A stretch of DNA of 46,705 nt from Clostridiales bacterium (lineage in GTDB: Bacteria > Bacillota > Clostridia > Saccharofermentanales > Saccharofermentanaceae), in NCBI GenBank assembly GCA_017617525.1, contig JAFZWA010000049.1, positions 1-46,705 on the forward strand, written 5' to 3'. The notes under the pieces are model-generated. The model saw only the letters and a list, made by a program, of their open reading frames with translations, had not been told where the DNA came from and searched no databases. This document shows, piece by piece, positions 24,090 through 33,376 of this stretch. Numbering within the stretch: the first letter of the stretch is position 1; each line of letters opens with the position of its first letter. The translations under genes were made by a program, and so were the position numbers.

Positions 24090-24716
24090 ATGAACGCCAA
24101 GAGACTGATCGTCACACTTGTGTTTTCCGCCATACTGATCGGTTTTTTCATCTGGATCGTAGGCGCTTTTATCGACGACGCGGCAAGAAAAAACAGGATC
24201 TGGCGCGAACAGGCCCAGAAGGTCACCGATGCATCCGAATACATCAACGGCAAAAACTATGACGTCATGTATTTCGGAGAAGACCTTAACGCTCCCCAGA
24301 GTTTTAAAGTAAGAAGGATCTACAGCCTTTCTCCGGACGAGTTCATCTTGGCGGAGGACGAGGGCGTCAAAGACGGACACATCGTCATCATCAATGACCC
24401 CAACGGCAACCTTCCCCTCGAAAAAGAAGACTGGAACTACATGCTCGGCAGAATGAAATACTACGACTATATCCTCATTTATCTGGGATCTGCCGAACTT
24501 AAGGATATGCAGGAAGCGGGACTTTACTTTGATGTCATCCCGGATACCACAAAGAGCGTGATCTTTTATAACCGGGGAGCGAGTAAGGATTTCGGCTTTG
24601 CCGACGATTACACGATCATCCCGGAAGTCGTCCGAGAGGATCTGAAGCCCGAGCAGCTTCCCGTATATGCCATGATCATGAAAATCCAGGCACAGGGGTA
24701 TTTGGAAAGTGAGTAA
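24090..24716 (+). CDS. Membrane-anchored protein of unknown function
   Basis: 208 residues. One N-terminal transmembrane segment ([22 protein letters not shown], about 6-27) anchors an extracytoplasmic domain of about 180 residues with no motif I recognise. That domain reads as alternating strands and helices ([38 protein letters not shown]), perhaps an SGNH-like or periplasmic-binding-like fold. AAGGGA lies before the ATG. The gene overlaps the prfA start by 8 bp, so the two are translationally coupled. Confidence 0.7.
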   Translation: MNAKRLIVTLVFSAILIGFFIWIVGAFIDDAARKNRIWREQAQKVTDASEYINGKNYDVMYFGEDLNAPQSFKVRRIYSLSPDEFILAEDEGVKDGHIVIINDPNGNLPLEKEDWNYMLGRMKYYDYILIYLGSAELKDMQEAGLYFDVIPDTTKSVIFYNRGASKDFGFADDYTIIPEVVREDLKPEQLPVYAMIMKIQAQGYLESE

Positions 24717-25803
24717 CGAAAGAGAAAGAATCGAACAGATCCTTCACCGCTACGACGAGATCATTGCGTCGATGGCAGATCCTGCCATCGTTTCGGACGG
24801 ATCAAGATACTTAAAACTCACAAAGGAACTTTCCGACATCGAACCGGTCGTTACGCGTATCCGCGATAAAGATCGTGTAGAAAAGGAACTTACCGAGGCG
24901 CGTGAACTTCACACCGCGGCGGACGATGAAGAAATGCGCCAGATGGCAGCAGACGAAGTCGCAAGTCTTGAACAAGAATTAGAAACGATCAACATTGACC
25001 TCGAAGATCTTCTCGCGGTGAAAGACCCGAAAGACGAAAGATCGGTCATCATGGAGATAAGAGCCGGCGCCGGCGGCGAAGAAGCGGCGCTTTTCGTAAG
25101 TGACCTTTACAAGATGTATTCCGCATATGCCATTGCCAAGGGCTGGAAGATCGAATATATCGACAGCAATGACACCGAGCTCGGAGGCTATCAGAAACTC
25201 GTATTCTCGATCGAAGGAAAAGGCGCGTACAGCTGCTTTAAGTACGAAAGCGGAGTTCACCGTGTCCAGCGAGTTCCGGTCACGGAGTCCGGCGGACGCG
25301 TGCACACATCGACAGTTACCGTCGCGGTCCTTCCGGAGGTTGACGAAGTCGAAGTCAACATCAACCCGAACGATCTGAAGATCGATACATTCAGAGCGTC
25401 TGGCGCGGGCGGTCAGCACATCAACCGAACCGACTCGGCGATCCGTATCACACATCTTCCGACCGGACTTGTCGTAACATGCCAGGACGAAAGATCCCAG
25501 CACAAGAACAGAGCGAAGGCGATGGCAGTTCTTCAGAGCCGGCTTTTTGAGATGGAAGAGCAAAAGCAGACCGGCGCGATCGCGGCGGAAAGAAGATCCC
25601 AGGTCGGAACGGGGGACAGATCCGAAAAGATCAGAACATATAACTACCATCAGGGAAGAGTCACCGATCACAGGATCGGTCTGACGCTATATAGACTTGA
25701 AGAGATCCTCGGCGGAGATTTAGAGGAGATCGTCCGCCAGTTAACGCTTGCCGACCGTGCCAATAAACTTGGTAACGGAACGGATGCCGAAGAAGACGAG
25801 TAA
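24709..25803 (+). CDS. prfA: Peptide chain release factor 1
   Basis: 364 residues, the usual RF1 length. The GGQ motif in [11 protein letters not shown] (GGQ 234-236) catalyses peptidyl-tRNA hydrolysis. The codon-recognition tripeptide PVT (190-192, in [14 protein letters not shown]) identifies RF1, which reads UAA and UAG, rather than RF2. The start is GTG at 24709, overlapping the upstream gene; AGGGG lies about 10 nt before it. prmC, which methylates the GGQ glutamine and usually follows prfA in Firmicutes, is not next to it. Instead the Sua5-phosphatase fusion follows, a neighbour normally found beyond prmC. Confidence 0.97.
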   Translation: MSNERERIEQILHRYDEIIASMADPAIVSDGSRYLKLTKELSDIEPVVTRIRDKDRVEKELTEARELHTAADDEEMRQMAADEVASLEQELETINIDLEDLLAVKDPKDERSVIMEIRAGAGGEEAALFVSDLYKMYSAYAIAKGWKIEYIDSNDTELGGYQKLVFSIEGKGAYSCFKYESGVHRVQRVPVTESGGRVHTSTVTVAVLPEVDEVEVNINPNDLKIDTFRASGAGGQHINRTDSAIRITHLPTGLVVTCQDERSQHKNRAKAMAVLQSRLFEMEEQKQTGAIAAERRSQVGTGDRSEKIRTYNYHQGRVTDHRIGLTLYRLEEILGGDLEEIVRQLTLADRANKLGNGTDAEEDE

Positions 25804-25909
25804 CCGGAATCGCCCGCGCGCCAAAAAACGTTGCCGAAGTTGTTATGAAAATGCCTGATTAGTGATAAGATAATAGTGTGTGGAAACTTTGGGGAAGGGG
25901 AGACAAGTT

Positions 25910-27550
25910 ATGGATGGCAAGGTAGAAGCAAAAAGATTCGATACGATCGTCGTTGAACAAGGCGACGAAGAAGGTATTAAGAAGGCCGCGGAAGCTCTCA
26001 AAAACGGCGAAGTCGTCGGAATGCCGACCGAAACCGTATATGGACTTGGCGCGGACGCGAAGAATCCGGAGGCCGTAAAGAAGATCTATGTCGCCAAAGG
26101 CCGTCCTTCCGATAACCCGCTCATCGTTCATGTCGCCAATAAGGACATGATCACTCCACTTGTAAAAGAAATCACTCCCGTGGCCAAGGTCCTGATCGAT
26201 GCATTTATGCCGGGACCGATCACGATCATCATGAAAAAATCCGATGAGATCCCAAGCGTCGTCAGCGCAGGCCTCGATACCGTCGGTATCCGTTTCCCGA
26301 TCCATCCGATCGCGCAAAAGCTCATCGAGACATCCGGCGTTCCGGTAGCGGCGCCTTCGGCCAACCTTTCCGGAAGTCCGTCCCCGACGAAAGCATCCCA
26401 CGTTGTCAAAGACATGTTCGGAAGAGTTCCGTATATCGTAGACGGCGGCGAATGCCAGGTCGGACTGGAGTCCACCGTTGTAGACGCAACCGGCACCTGG
26501 CCGCAGATCCTGCGCCCCGGTAAGATCACGATCGATATGATGGAAGAAGCCCTCAAAAAAGCGGGCGTCGAAAAACCGGCCTTTGTTCCTGACTATAAAG
26601 AAAAGCCGGGCGAAGCTCCGCGCTCTCCGGGAATGAAATACCGTCACTACGCTCCTTCCTGTGAAGTAGATATCGTCGGCGACGGCACAAAAGATGACTT
26701 CGAAAATTACTTCAAATACTACAAGCAGATCGTCATGCAGGCGATCATGGACGAAAGAACGCCTGTCGGTCTTTATGTCGGTGAAGAACTCGCCGAGAGA
26801 TTAAAGATCCTCTTTGCCAACAAAGAAGAAGAGATCGAGTATTACATCTACGGTGATACCGAGAACGTGGAAGACGCATCCCATGGTCTCTTCGATGGTC
26901 TCAGAACTCTGGACGAAAAGCACGTTGCCCTCATCGTTGTTCCTGCATTCCCGGAAGAAGGTCTTGGCATCGCGTACATGAACCGACTGAAAAAGGCAGC
27001 ATCTCAGGCCGAGGAAGTTACGATCAAGCAAAATCACAGACGCATCATGTTCGTCTGCTCCGGTAATACCTGCAGAAGCCCGCTCGCGGAAGCGATCTTC
27101 CGTTCGATCTTCCGTCAGACCGGTCCGCACTATCTGATCGAAGATCCTTCTATCGAAGGAAAAGTCGTCGTTACTTCCGCGGGAACATTTGCCAAGGGCG
27201 ACGAACCGTACACGGTCTATTCTGTTCGCGCGGCGAAGTACGAATATGACGAAGATATCTCCAACGGATACTCCAAGATCGCGATCAAAGAGCGTTTGGT
27301 CAATCAGGACCTTGTCCTCACCATGACAGGTGACGGCAGTAGATACTTGAGAAACCGTTTCCCGGATCTTTCCGATCGTATCTTCTCCTTCCAGGAGATC
27401 TTAGATGACCTCGCGATCCCAAACGTGGATGGCGAAGTCTCGGATCCGTACGGCTACGACTATCTCGTCTACATGGAGACGGCAAAACAGCTCGACAAGA
27501 TCATCCGCGCGCTCCTTCCGGAACTTCTCAAGAAGTGGGGAATGACATAA
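25910..27550 (+). CDS. Fused threonylcarbamoyl-AMP synthase and low-molecular-weight protein-tyrosine phosphatase
   Basis: 546 residues. Residues about 1-200 are a YrdC/Sua5 domain (GMPTETVYGLGADA, VAAPSANLSGSPSPT) that makes threonylcarbamoyl-AMP for the t6A37 modification of tRNA. A Sua5 C-terminal domain follows (SPGMKYRHYAP, about 240 onwards). Residues about 375-546 are a low-molecular-weight phosphatase with CSGNTCR (Cys383-Arg389, the CX5R loop) and general-acid Asp512 in DPYGY. The start at 25910 has AAGGGGAG 7 nt upstream; an earlier in-frame ATG lacks a site. In bacilli ywlC and ywlE are separate neighbours near prfA. Here they are one polypeptide, with all catalytic residues present. 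Confidence 0.93.
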   Translation: MDGKVEAKRFDTIVVEQGDEEGIKKAAEALKNGEVVGMPTETVYGLGADAKNPEAVKKIYVAKGRPSDNPLIVHVANKDMITPLVKEITPVAKVLIDAFMPGPITIIMKKSDEIPSVVSAGLDTVGIRFPIHPIAQKLIETSGVPVAAPSANLSGSPSPTKASHVVKDMFGRVPYIVDGGECQVGLESTVVDATGTWPQILRPGKITIDMMEEALKKAGVEKPAFVPDYKEKPGEAPRSPGMKYRHYAPSCEVDIVGDGTKDDFENYFKYYKQIVMQAIMDERTPVGLYVGEELAERLKILFANKEEEIEYYIYGDTENVEDASHGLFDGLRTLDEKHVALIVVPAFPEEGLGIAYMNRLKKAASQAEEVTIKQNHRRIMFVCSGNTCRSPLAEAIFRSIFRQTGPHYLIEDPSIEGKVVVTSAGTFAKGDEPYTVYSVRAAKYEYDEDISNGYSKIAIKERLVNQDLVLTMTGDGSRYLRNRFPDLSDRIFSFQEILDDLAIPNVDGEVSDPYGYDYLVYMETAKQLDKIIRALLPELLKKWGMT

Positions 27551-27623
27551 AAGCGGAAACCGAAAGCAAAACACATTCAAGTGATTGCAACGAAAGACAA
27601 TTGATGTCCGATATGATCATCAG

Positions 27624-27655
27624 CAGTCCCGGAAGTGATTTCGGGGCTGTTTTTT
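27624..27655 (+). terminator. Intrinsic terminator of the prfA-Sua5 unit
   Basis: An 11-bp stem CAGTCCCGGAA (27624-27634) with TTTCGGGGCTG (27639-27649), including two G-U pairs, loop GTGA, then six Ts. Confidence 0.93.
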
Positions 27656-27666
27656 GTTTCGGATTA

Positions 27667-27695
27667 TTTACAGAAGAGCTTTGTGTGGGTATAAT
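27667..27695 (+). promoter_or_regulatory. Promoter of the ATPase gene
   Basis: TTTACA (27667-27672), a 17-nt spacer and TATAAT (27690-27695), just past the preceding terminator. This is a good sigma-A match. Confidence 0.8.
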
Positions 27696-27738
27696 GAATT
27701 TAGTTCGGTGGCAACCGAGTCGGAAGGAGTCGAATAAA

Positions 27739-29121
27739 ATGAGCTTTATAGGACGAACGCAAGAATTGACCAAACTTAAGAACTTGATGGCGTCTGACGA
27801 TATGGGTCTGGCACTTATATACGGACGACGCAGGGTCGGTAAAAGTGAACTTGTAAAGCAGGCTTTGAAGGAATCAAATATTCCGGCAGTTTACTATGAA
27901 TGCAAACAGGTTGCTGAAGAAAGCAATGTCAGGGGTATCTGTGAAGTCATTTCCGAAGTACTGAATCTTCCAAAACTTGGCTTTACTACCATAGAGGATG
28001 TGACTAAATATCTCTTTGAGCAAGCAACGGACAAGAAGATGATCTTTGTCTTAGACGAATATCCGTATATCCGTGAGAACATAACCGGCATGGACAGCAT
28101 CCTTCAATCACTTGTAGATAAGTTTAAGGATTCTTCCAAATTGACTCTTGTCCTTCTCGGTTCATATGTGGATATCATGAAATCGCTTCTTGAGAAATCC
28201 AATCCTCTGTACGGCAGGGCGGATCTTGTTATTGATCTTCAACAGATGGATTATTATGAGTCCTCCCTCTTCTATCCTGCATTCTCTGAAGAAGATAAAG
28301 TCAGGATCTATTCTGTCTTTGGCGGTATCCCTTACTACAACAGACTTGTAAATGACCGTAAGAGCATCAAGGAAAATCTGATCGACCTGATCGCCTCACC
28401 GGGAGCAAGACTCGAAAATGAGGTCTCTATGCATCTTAACAGCGAAATATCGAAGATAGTAAATGCCAATGAAGTATTTGACGCACTCGCTCAGGGAAAT
28501 ACGAAATATAAAGATATTCTCTCGAAATCGCATGTATCCAGTGGTCCCACACTTATTGATGTTCTTGAAAAACTGATCAAGATGGAAGTTGTCGAGAAGA
28601 AGGCACCTATCAATGACGAAGAGAATAAAAAGAAGGCCGGTTATTATATCAGAGATAACCTCTCATTGTTCTACTACAGATACATATTCAGATATTCATC
28701 ACAGATGAAGATCATGGATCCGAGCGTCTTCTACGATAAATACATTGACCGGGATTTTGAAGAACAGTATGTTCCAAAGAAATTCGAAGAAATATGCAGA
28801 CAGTATCTTATTCGTCAGAACAAAGCGGGAAGGATCGATCCTGTCATAGAAAAGATCGGCAAATATTTTTACGATGACCCGAAGAATAAAACTAACGGCG
28901 AATTCGATGTAGTAACACTTGATGAAAACGGATATGTATTCTATGAAGTCAAATTCAGAAAGAAGAGCATATCCCGGGCAATGATCGATGAAGAGATCGA
29001 ACAGGTGAAACTAACAGGCATACATTGCTATAAGTATGTTTTCATCGCAAGATCAGGGTTTCGGGCGAAAGAGACAGATGACATTAAACTGATCGAGCTA
29101 AAGGAGCTATTTAAGGCATAA
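27739..29121 (+). CDS. AAA-type ATPase with C-terminal DUF234/nuclease-like domain
   Basis: 460 residues of the archaeal-type ATPase family that is widespread in clostridia and spread by horizontal transfer. Walker A is GRRRVGKS (29-36) and Walker B is FVLDE (103-107). The C-terminal domain has the restriction-like pattern GEFDVV (Asp390) followed by EVK (403-405), fitting a PD-(D/E)XK fold as in DUF234. GGAAGGAG lies 9 nt before the ATG. An open frame extends about 200 bp upstream through the previous terminator and is not used. It has its own promoter and stands alone. Its biological role is unknown; defence or regulation has been proposed for relatives. Confidence 0.87.
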   Translation: MSFIGRTQELTKLKNLMASDDMGLALIYGRRRVGKSELVKQALKESNIPAVYYECKQVAEESNVRGICEVISEVLNLPKLGFTTIEDVTKYLFEQATDKKMIFVLDEYPYIRENITGMDSILQSLVDKFKDSSKLTLVLLGSYVDIMKSLLEKSNPLYGRADLVIDLQQMDYYESSLFYPAFSEEDKVRIYSVFGGIPYYNRLVNDRKSIKENLIDLIASPGARLENEVSMHLNSEISKIVNANEVFDALAQGNTKYKDILSKSHVSSGPTLIDVLEKLIKMEVVEKKAPINDEENKKKAGYYIRDNLSLFYYRYIFRYSSQMKIMDPSVFYDKYIDRDFEEQYVPKKFEEICRQYLIRQNKAGRIDPVIEKIGKYFYDDPKNKTNGEFDVVTLDENGYVFYEVKFRKKSISRAMIDEEIEQVKLTGIHCYKYVFIARSGFRAKETDDIKLIELKELFKA

Positions 29122-29148
29122 CTAGACTTAAGAAAGAGGAACAATAAC

Positions 29149-29739
29149 ATGCTCTACATCATGCGGCACGGTAAGACCGACTGGAACAACCTTAAGAAGA
29201 TCCAGGGAAGAACGGATATCCCGCTGAACGAAGAAGGAAGAAAGATGGCCGAAGAAGCCCGAGAAGAATATAAAGACGTCCATTTCGACGTCTGCTACTG
29301 CTCGCCTTTGATCCGCGCCAAAGAGACTGCCGAGATCCTCTTAAGAGACAGAGATGTCCCGATCCTCTTCGATGACCGGCTCAAAGAGATGGGTTTTGGT
29401 ATCTATGAGGGGATTCAGGAATCCTTCTCGATCCCGGACTGCCCGATCAACGTTTTCTTTTGGCATCCGGAAGAATACACCACTCCCGTAGAAGGCGGCG
29501 AGTCCGTTGACGAACTCTTCGCAAGGACCGGTGCGTTTCTTAAAGAGCGCGTCTACCCGAAGATCAAGGAAGGAAAAGACGTCCTGATCGTCGCCCATGG
29601 TGCCACGAACTCCTGTATCGTCTGCCAGGTCAAGAACAGAGAAAGAAAAGACTTCTGGGCCGACGGCATCCCGAACTGCAAGCTCCAGACTTTAATCGAC
29701 ACTTCAGACAAAACGGAAGAGATTTCTGATGAAGCATAA
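29149..29739 (+). CDS. Histidine phosphatase family protein
   Basis: 196 residues. MRHGKTDWN (His7 as phosphate acceptor, in the RHG motif), the SPLIRAKETAE segment, Glu in KEMGFGIYEG and the second catalytic His in VAHGATNSC are all present. These enzymes hydrolyse phosphate esters in the cytoplasm; the substrate here is unknown. The gene overlaps the following DHHW gene by 11 bp, which points to a coupled transcript with the acyltransferase pair. Confidence 0.92.
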   Translation: MLYIMRHGKTDWNNLKKIQGRTDIPLNEEGRKMAEEAREEYKDVHFDVCYCSPLIRAKETAEILLRDRDVPILFDDRLKEMGFGIYEGIQESFSIPDCPINVFFWHPEEYTTPVEGGESVDELFARTGAFLKERVYPKIKEGKDVLIVAHGATNSCIVCQVKNRERKDFWADGIPNCKLQTLIDTSDKTEEISDEA

Positions 29740-31012
29740 GACCACGACCATTATTGCTTTTTCCATACTGCTGCTCTTCCTTATCTCGTACTTGATACCG
29801 GGCATAAAAGGAGAGAGCAGTGAGAATCGTACGCTTGCCACTTTCGGTATGGTCCTTCATCCGCAAAAAGATTCGATCGTGTATAGATCAAGCCCCGTCG
29901 AGCGCCTCGATGCCGCGCTTTCGGATCAGTTCGCTTTCCGTGAAAGCGCCGTGAAGCAGTACCTTCGTGTCTTTAATCTCTCGGAGGAATTCACGAGAAA
30001 GATCGTGGATCTCTTCAAAAAGAAGGAAGAACACCAGTACAGTCTGCATTCGATCGGAAACTATGCCGAGATCGAGGATACCGGCTACATTACGGCATTC
30101 CCCCAAACGGAACCTTTCAATAAAGAACTGATCGAAAGACATATCGAACAGATCGAGACGCTCAAAAACAAGTTTCCTGACCTGAAGATGTATGTGTACT
30201 ATGTGACGCAGGCGTATGACACGTCCTGGTTTGACGATTATGTCGGAAAGACCACGGCGGATCACTTTAAGCAGATAGAGGACGCGCTTCCCGATTACGT
30301 AAGAAGTTCCGCGCTGGAATATAAAGATCTTCAAGACTACATGGACATCCACTATAAGTCCGACCACCACTGGAACCACAAGGGTGCCCAAAGAGGATAC
30401 GAGGATGTTTACCGTATGCTCAAAAGAGACTTTGATCTCGATCCGCTTCATGAGCCGGTAAATGAGGTCAAGGTGTCGGAAGAATACGGGTTTTCCTATC
30501 TCGGAAGTTACGGAAGGATCCTCGGGGACCTTTATCACGAAGACGATCCGTTTTCGTTTTACGAGTACGATCTTCCAAAAAGAGAAGTCTTCGCGATCGA
30601 TCCCGATACCATGGAAGAGATCAAGCTTTCCAAGCTCGGTCTTTACGACGAATATAAAAACGGTGAGATGGTCACGACGGAAGGGACGGATCACTACGTC
30701 AGTATGTATGGTGTCGCAAGAGCAGAAGATGGCACCGTCTGTCCCGACTCGGAATACGCGTATGTCATAAGAAACACTGAAAACAGTAACGGCAGAAATC
30801 TCCTGATCGTCGGAGATTCCTATAACCGCGCGATGAGAGATCTCCTCGCTTCGCACTTTGATACGACGGTCTCTTTGGACTACCGTCTTCTCGAAAAGAT
30901 CCCGATCGATGTCCTGATCGAAAAGTACGATATCGACGCGCTTCTCATCAGTTCCCATGAGAGTATGTGGAACGATGAGCAGTACTTCTTTACGTTCGGA
31001 GGGAATGACTGA
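29729..31012 (+). CDS. DHHW (AlgX/AlgJ-like) secreted O-acetylation partner
   Basis: 427 residues. An N-terminal signal anchor (TIIAFSILLLFLISYLIPGI) precedes an extracytoplasmic SGNH-like domain. The diagnostic DHHW (212-215, in KSDHHWNHKGA) and GDS (362-364, in LIVGDSYNRAMRD) could supply the catalytic Asp/His and Ser. AlgX/AlgJ-type proteins take acetyl groups handed over by an MBOAT partner and attach them to a polysaccharide outside the membrane. The stop codon overlaps the start of the MBOAT gene by one base, which supports that partnership. Confidence 0.9.
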   Translation: MKHKTTTIIAFSILLLFLISYLIPGIKGESSENRTLATFGMVLHPQKDSIVYRSSPVERLDAALSDQFAFRESAVKQYLRVFNLSEEFTRKIVDLFKKKEEHQYSLHSIGNYAEIEDTGYITAFPQTEPFNKELIERHIEQIETLKNKFPDLKMYVYYVTQAYDTSWFDDYVGKTTADHFKQIEDALPDYVRSSALEYKDLQDYMDIHYKSDHHWNHKGAQRGYEDVYRMLKRDFDLDPLHEPVNEVKVSEEYGFSYLGSYGRILGDLYHEDDPFSFYEYDLPKREVFAIDPDTMEEIKLSKLGLYDEYKNGEMVTTEGTDHYVSMYGVARAEDGTVCPDSEYAYVIRNTENSNGRNLLIVGDSYNRAMRDLLASHFDTTVSLDYRLLEKIPIDVLIEKYDIDALLISSHESMWNDEQYFFTFGGND

Positions 31013-32421
31013 TGGTATTTTCTAGCCTTTCCTTCCTGGTCGTATTTCTTCCGATCCTGCTGATATTGTTCTTCCTGACCCCGGCGAAATGGAAGAACAT
31101 AAGACAGTACATTCTTCTTTTGTTCTCCCTGATCTTCTATGGAGCCGGAGAACCGCTTTATATCTTCCTGATCATCGGGTGCGTTTCGCTGACATGGCTT
31201 TTGTCCGGGAAGGTGAAAGAAAAGAAGAAGTGGGCGCTTATCGTCTCAATCCTTGTTAATATCGTTCCGCTTCTGATCACGAAATACGCGGGCTTTATCG
31301 TAAGTAACTTCGCAAATCTCACAAGGACCGATATCTCCATGCCGTCCATCGTGATGCCGATCGGTATCTCGTTTTATACCTTCCAGGTCATTACCTACAT
31401 CGTCGACCTTTTCGGAGGAAGAATCGAAAGACAGAAAAATCCGCTTCTGTTTTCGCTTTACATCATGTTCTTCCCGCAGCTTGTTGCCGGTCCGATCGTT
31501 AAGTACGAAGAAGTGACGAAGAGCATTGAACACCCCGACGTCAGCTGGGAGAATGTGCAGAAGGGAACCGGCCGCTTCATCCTGGGCCTTGGGAAAAAGG
31601 TCCTGATCGCCAATCAGGCGGGCTATATCGCAAGTACGATCCAGACCAATGCGATCAGCTCACTGACTTCCGGTATGACCTGGCTTTGCGTGCTGGCCTA
31701 TACCGTTCAGATCCTCTTTGACTTCTCGGGTTATTCCGAGATGGCCATCGGTCTTGGTTCGATCTTCGGCTTTCATTTCCCGGAAAACTTCATAGATCCT
31801 TACACATCCTGCTCGATCACCGAGTTTTGGAGAAAGTGGCATGTCACTCTCGGTCGGTTCTTCAGAGAGTATGTCTATATCCCGCTCGGCGGTAACCGCG
31901 TAAGTAAGGCGAAATGGATGAGAAATATCTTCATTGTCTGGGCGCTGACCGGTCTTTGGCACGGTGCCTCCTGGAACTTCGTGATCTGGGGACTTTACTA
32001 TGGTGTCCTGATCGTTATCGAAAAACTCACGGGTATTTCGGAAAAACTCCCGAAGGCGATTGGCTGGATCTATACCTTCTTCCTAGTAATGGTCGGCTGG
32101 GGCATCTTCATGTGTGACAGCGTTTCTCTTTCGGAAATGTTCCGTTTCTTAGGGAAACTGTTCTTTGTGAACGCAGCCTCGGCGGATCCTGTCACGGTAG
32201 GATCCTTAAAACTCTGGGGATACATCCCGTTCCTTGTCATCGGACTTTTCCTGTCGATCCCCTGTGGTGCCTTTGTCAGAAAGAAGATCGAAAGCTTAAG
32301 AAAGAAGGAGAATGCCTTTATCGGAACGGTCTTCGACCTTCTTTTGATCGCTGTTCTTCTTATCTCCCTGATGTTCCTTCTCGGCGGCACGTATAACCCG
32401 TTTATTTACTTCAGGTTCTGA
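31012..32421 (+). CDS. MBOAT O-acyltransferase (AlgI/DltB-like)
   Basis: 469 residues with about ten transmembrane helices. The MBOAT signature includes FWRKWHVTLGRFFREYVYIPLGG (about 269-291) and the catalytic His317 in LTGLWHGASWNF. The protein carries acyl groups from cytoplasmic acetyl-CoA across the membrane. Paired with the DHHW protein, it probably O-acetylates an extracellular polymer, possibly the polysaccharide encoded from 32524 onwards. No dltA or dltC is present, so this is not teichoic acid D-alanylation. Confidence 0.93.
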   Translation: MVFSSLSFLVVFLPILLILFFLTPAKWKNIRQYILLLFSLIFYGAGEPLYIFLIIGCVSLTWLLSGKVKEKKKWALIVSILVNIVPLLITKYAGFIVSNFANLTRTDISMPSIVMPIGISFYTFQVITYIVDLFGGRIERQKNPLLFSLYIMFFPQLVAGPIVKYEEVTKSIEHPDVSWENVQKGTGRFILGLGKKVLIANQAGYIASTIQTNAISSLTSGMTWLCVLAYTVQILFDFSGYSEMAIGLGSIFGFHFPENFIDPYTSCSITEFWRKWHVTLGRFFREYVYIPLGGNRVSKAKWMRNIFIVWALTGLWHGASWNFVIWGLYYGVLIVIEKLTGISEKLPKAIGWIYTFFLVMVGWGIFMCDSVSLSEMFRFLGKLFFVNAASADPVTVGSLKLWGYIPFLVIGLFLSIPCGAFVRKKIESLRKKENAFIGTVFDLLLIAVLLISLMFLLGGTYNPFIYFRF

Positions 32422-32456
32422 GTTTTTTACACCTTCTTTACCATTTCTCAAGTTTA

Positions 32457-32485
32457 TTTGCATAAGCAATCAAGTGTGCTACAAT
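32457..32485 (+). promoter_or_regulatory. Promoter of the exopolysaccharide locus
   Basis: TTTGCA (32457-32462), a 17-nt spacer and TACAAT (32480-32485) with TGC directly before the -10. It lies 38 bp upstream of the first gene. Confidence 0.78.
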
Positions 32486-32523
32486 AACAATCGGTTTACT
32501 GTTCATATATATAGGGGTGTAAT

Positions 32524-33375
32524 ATGGCATCTGATAATGTAGTAAAAAAACAAGAAGAGGAGATCGATCTTCTGAAACTGGCGAAAGTCCTGTGGAGAAA
32601 GATCTGGGTCATCCTGATTTGTGCCGTAGTTTTAGGTATTGCCGGTTATTACTGGACATACAGGAAAATGTACACATCATACAAATCCTCGGCGCTTCTT
32701 TATGTTAACAACAATTCCGTTTCTTTAGGTTCTGCGAAACTTTCAATCAGTAGCGGTGATATCCGCGCAGTCAATAACCTGATGGAGACCTACTCCATTA
32801 TTCTCAACTCAAGAAACACTTTGACCGAGATCATCGAGGAAACGGGCATTCCGTTCACCTATGAAGAGCTTAAGAGCATGATCAAGAGCGAGACGGTCAA
32901 CGATACGGCAATCTTTAAGATCACGGTCACCACTCCGGATCCGGAGCTTTCGGCACATCTTGCGAACTCGATTCTGGAAGTCCTTCCCGGAAAGATCAGT
33001 ACGGTCATCGAGGGTGCTTCCGCGCAGATCGTTGATTACGCCGTTACAGGTGAACCGGTCGTTAATGGTAATCCCGTAAAGACTGCCGCGATCGGCGCTC
33101 TGATCGGTATCGTTCTTTCCTGTGGTGTCATCATCTTCTTAAGCCTGATCGATACGAAGATCAGAAACGAGGAATATCTCCTCGAAACCTTCAAGGACAT
33201 TCCGGTACTGACAAGTATCCCGAACCTCAACGAAAACGAGAAGGGCGGCTACTATGGTTACAGAAAGCAGCCCGCCAAAGGACCGGACAAGCTTCACGTA
33301 AACAGCGGCTCCCGCGAACAATCAAAGCCGAGAGAAGAAAGTGCTCCGATGAGACCGGGAAATGAGGGTAAGTGA
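32524..33375 (+). CDS. Wzz/CpsC-type chain-length regulator and kinase adaptor
   Basis: 283 residues with two membrane segments (about 28-44, and about 190-212 in AAIGALIGIVLSCGVIIFL) flanking an outer loop, the layout of polysaccharide co-polymerases. In Firmicutes this protein also activates the partner tyrosine kinase through its cytoplasmic C terminus, here a charged tail rich in Arg, Gly and Pro. GGGGTG lies before the ATG. It is the first gene behind the promoter at 32457 and lies directly upstream of the kinase. Confidence 0.93.
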   Translation: MASDNVVKKQEEEIDLLKLAKVLWRKIWVILICAVVLGIAGYYWTYRKMYTSYKSSALLYVNNNSVSLGSAKLSISSGDIRAVNNLMETYSIILNSRNTLTEIIEETGIPFTYEELKSMIKSETVNDTAIFKITVTTPDPELSAHLANSILEVLPGKISTVIEGASAQIVDYAVTGEPVVNGNPVKTAAIGALIGIVLSCGVIIFLSLIDTKIRNEEYLLETFKDIPVLTSIPNLNENEKGGYYGYRKQPAKGPDKLHVNSGSREQSKPREESAPMRPGNEGK

Positions 33376-33376
33376 T

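Noticed and set aside
27535..27738. N-terminal extension of the ATPase
   Set aside because: The extension runs through a strong terminator and the promoter; the ATG at 27739 has a perfect ribosome binding site and starts the family's N terminus.
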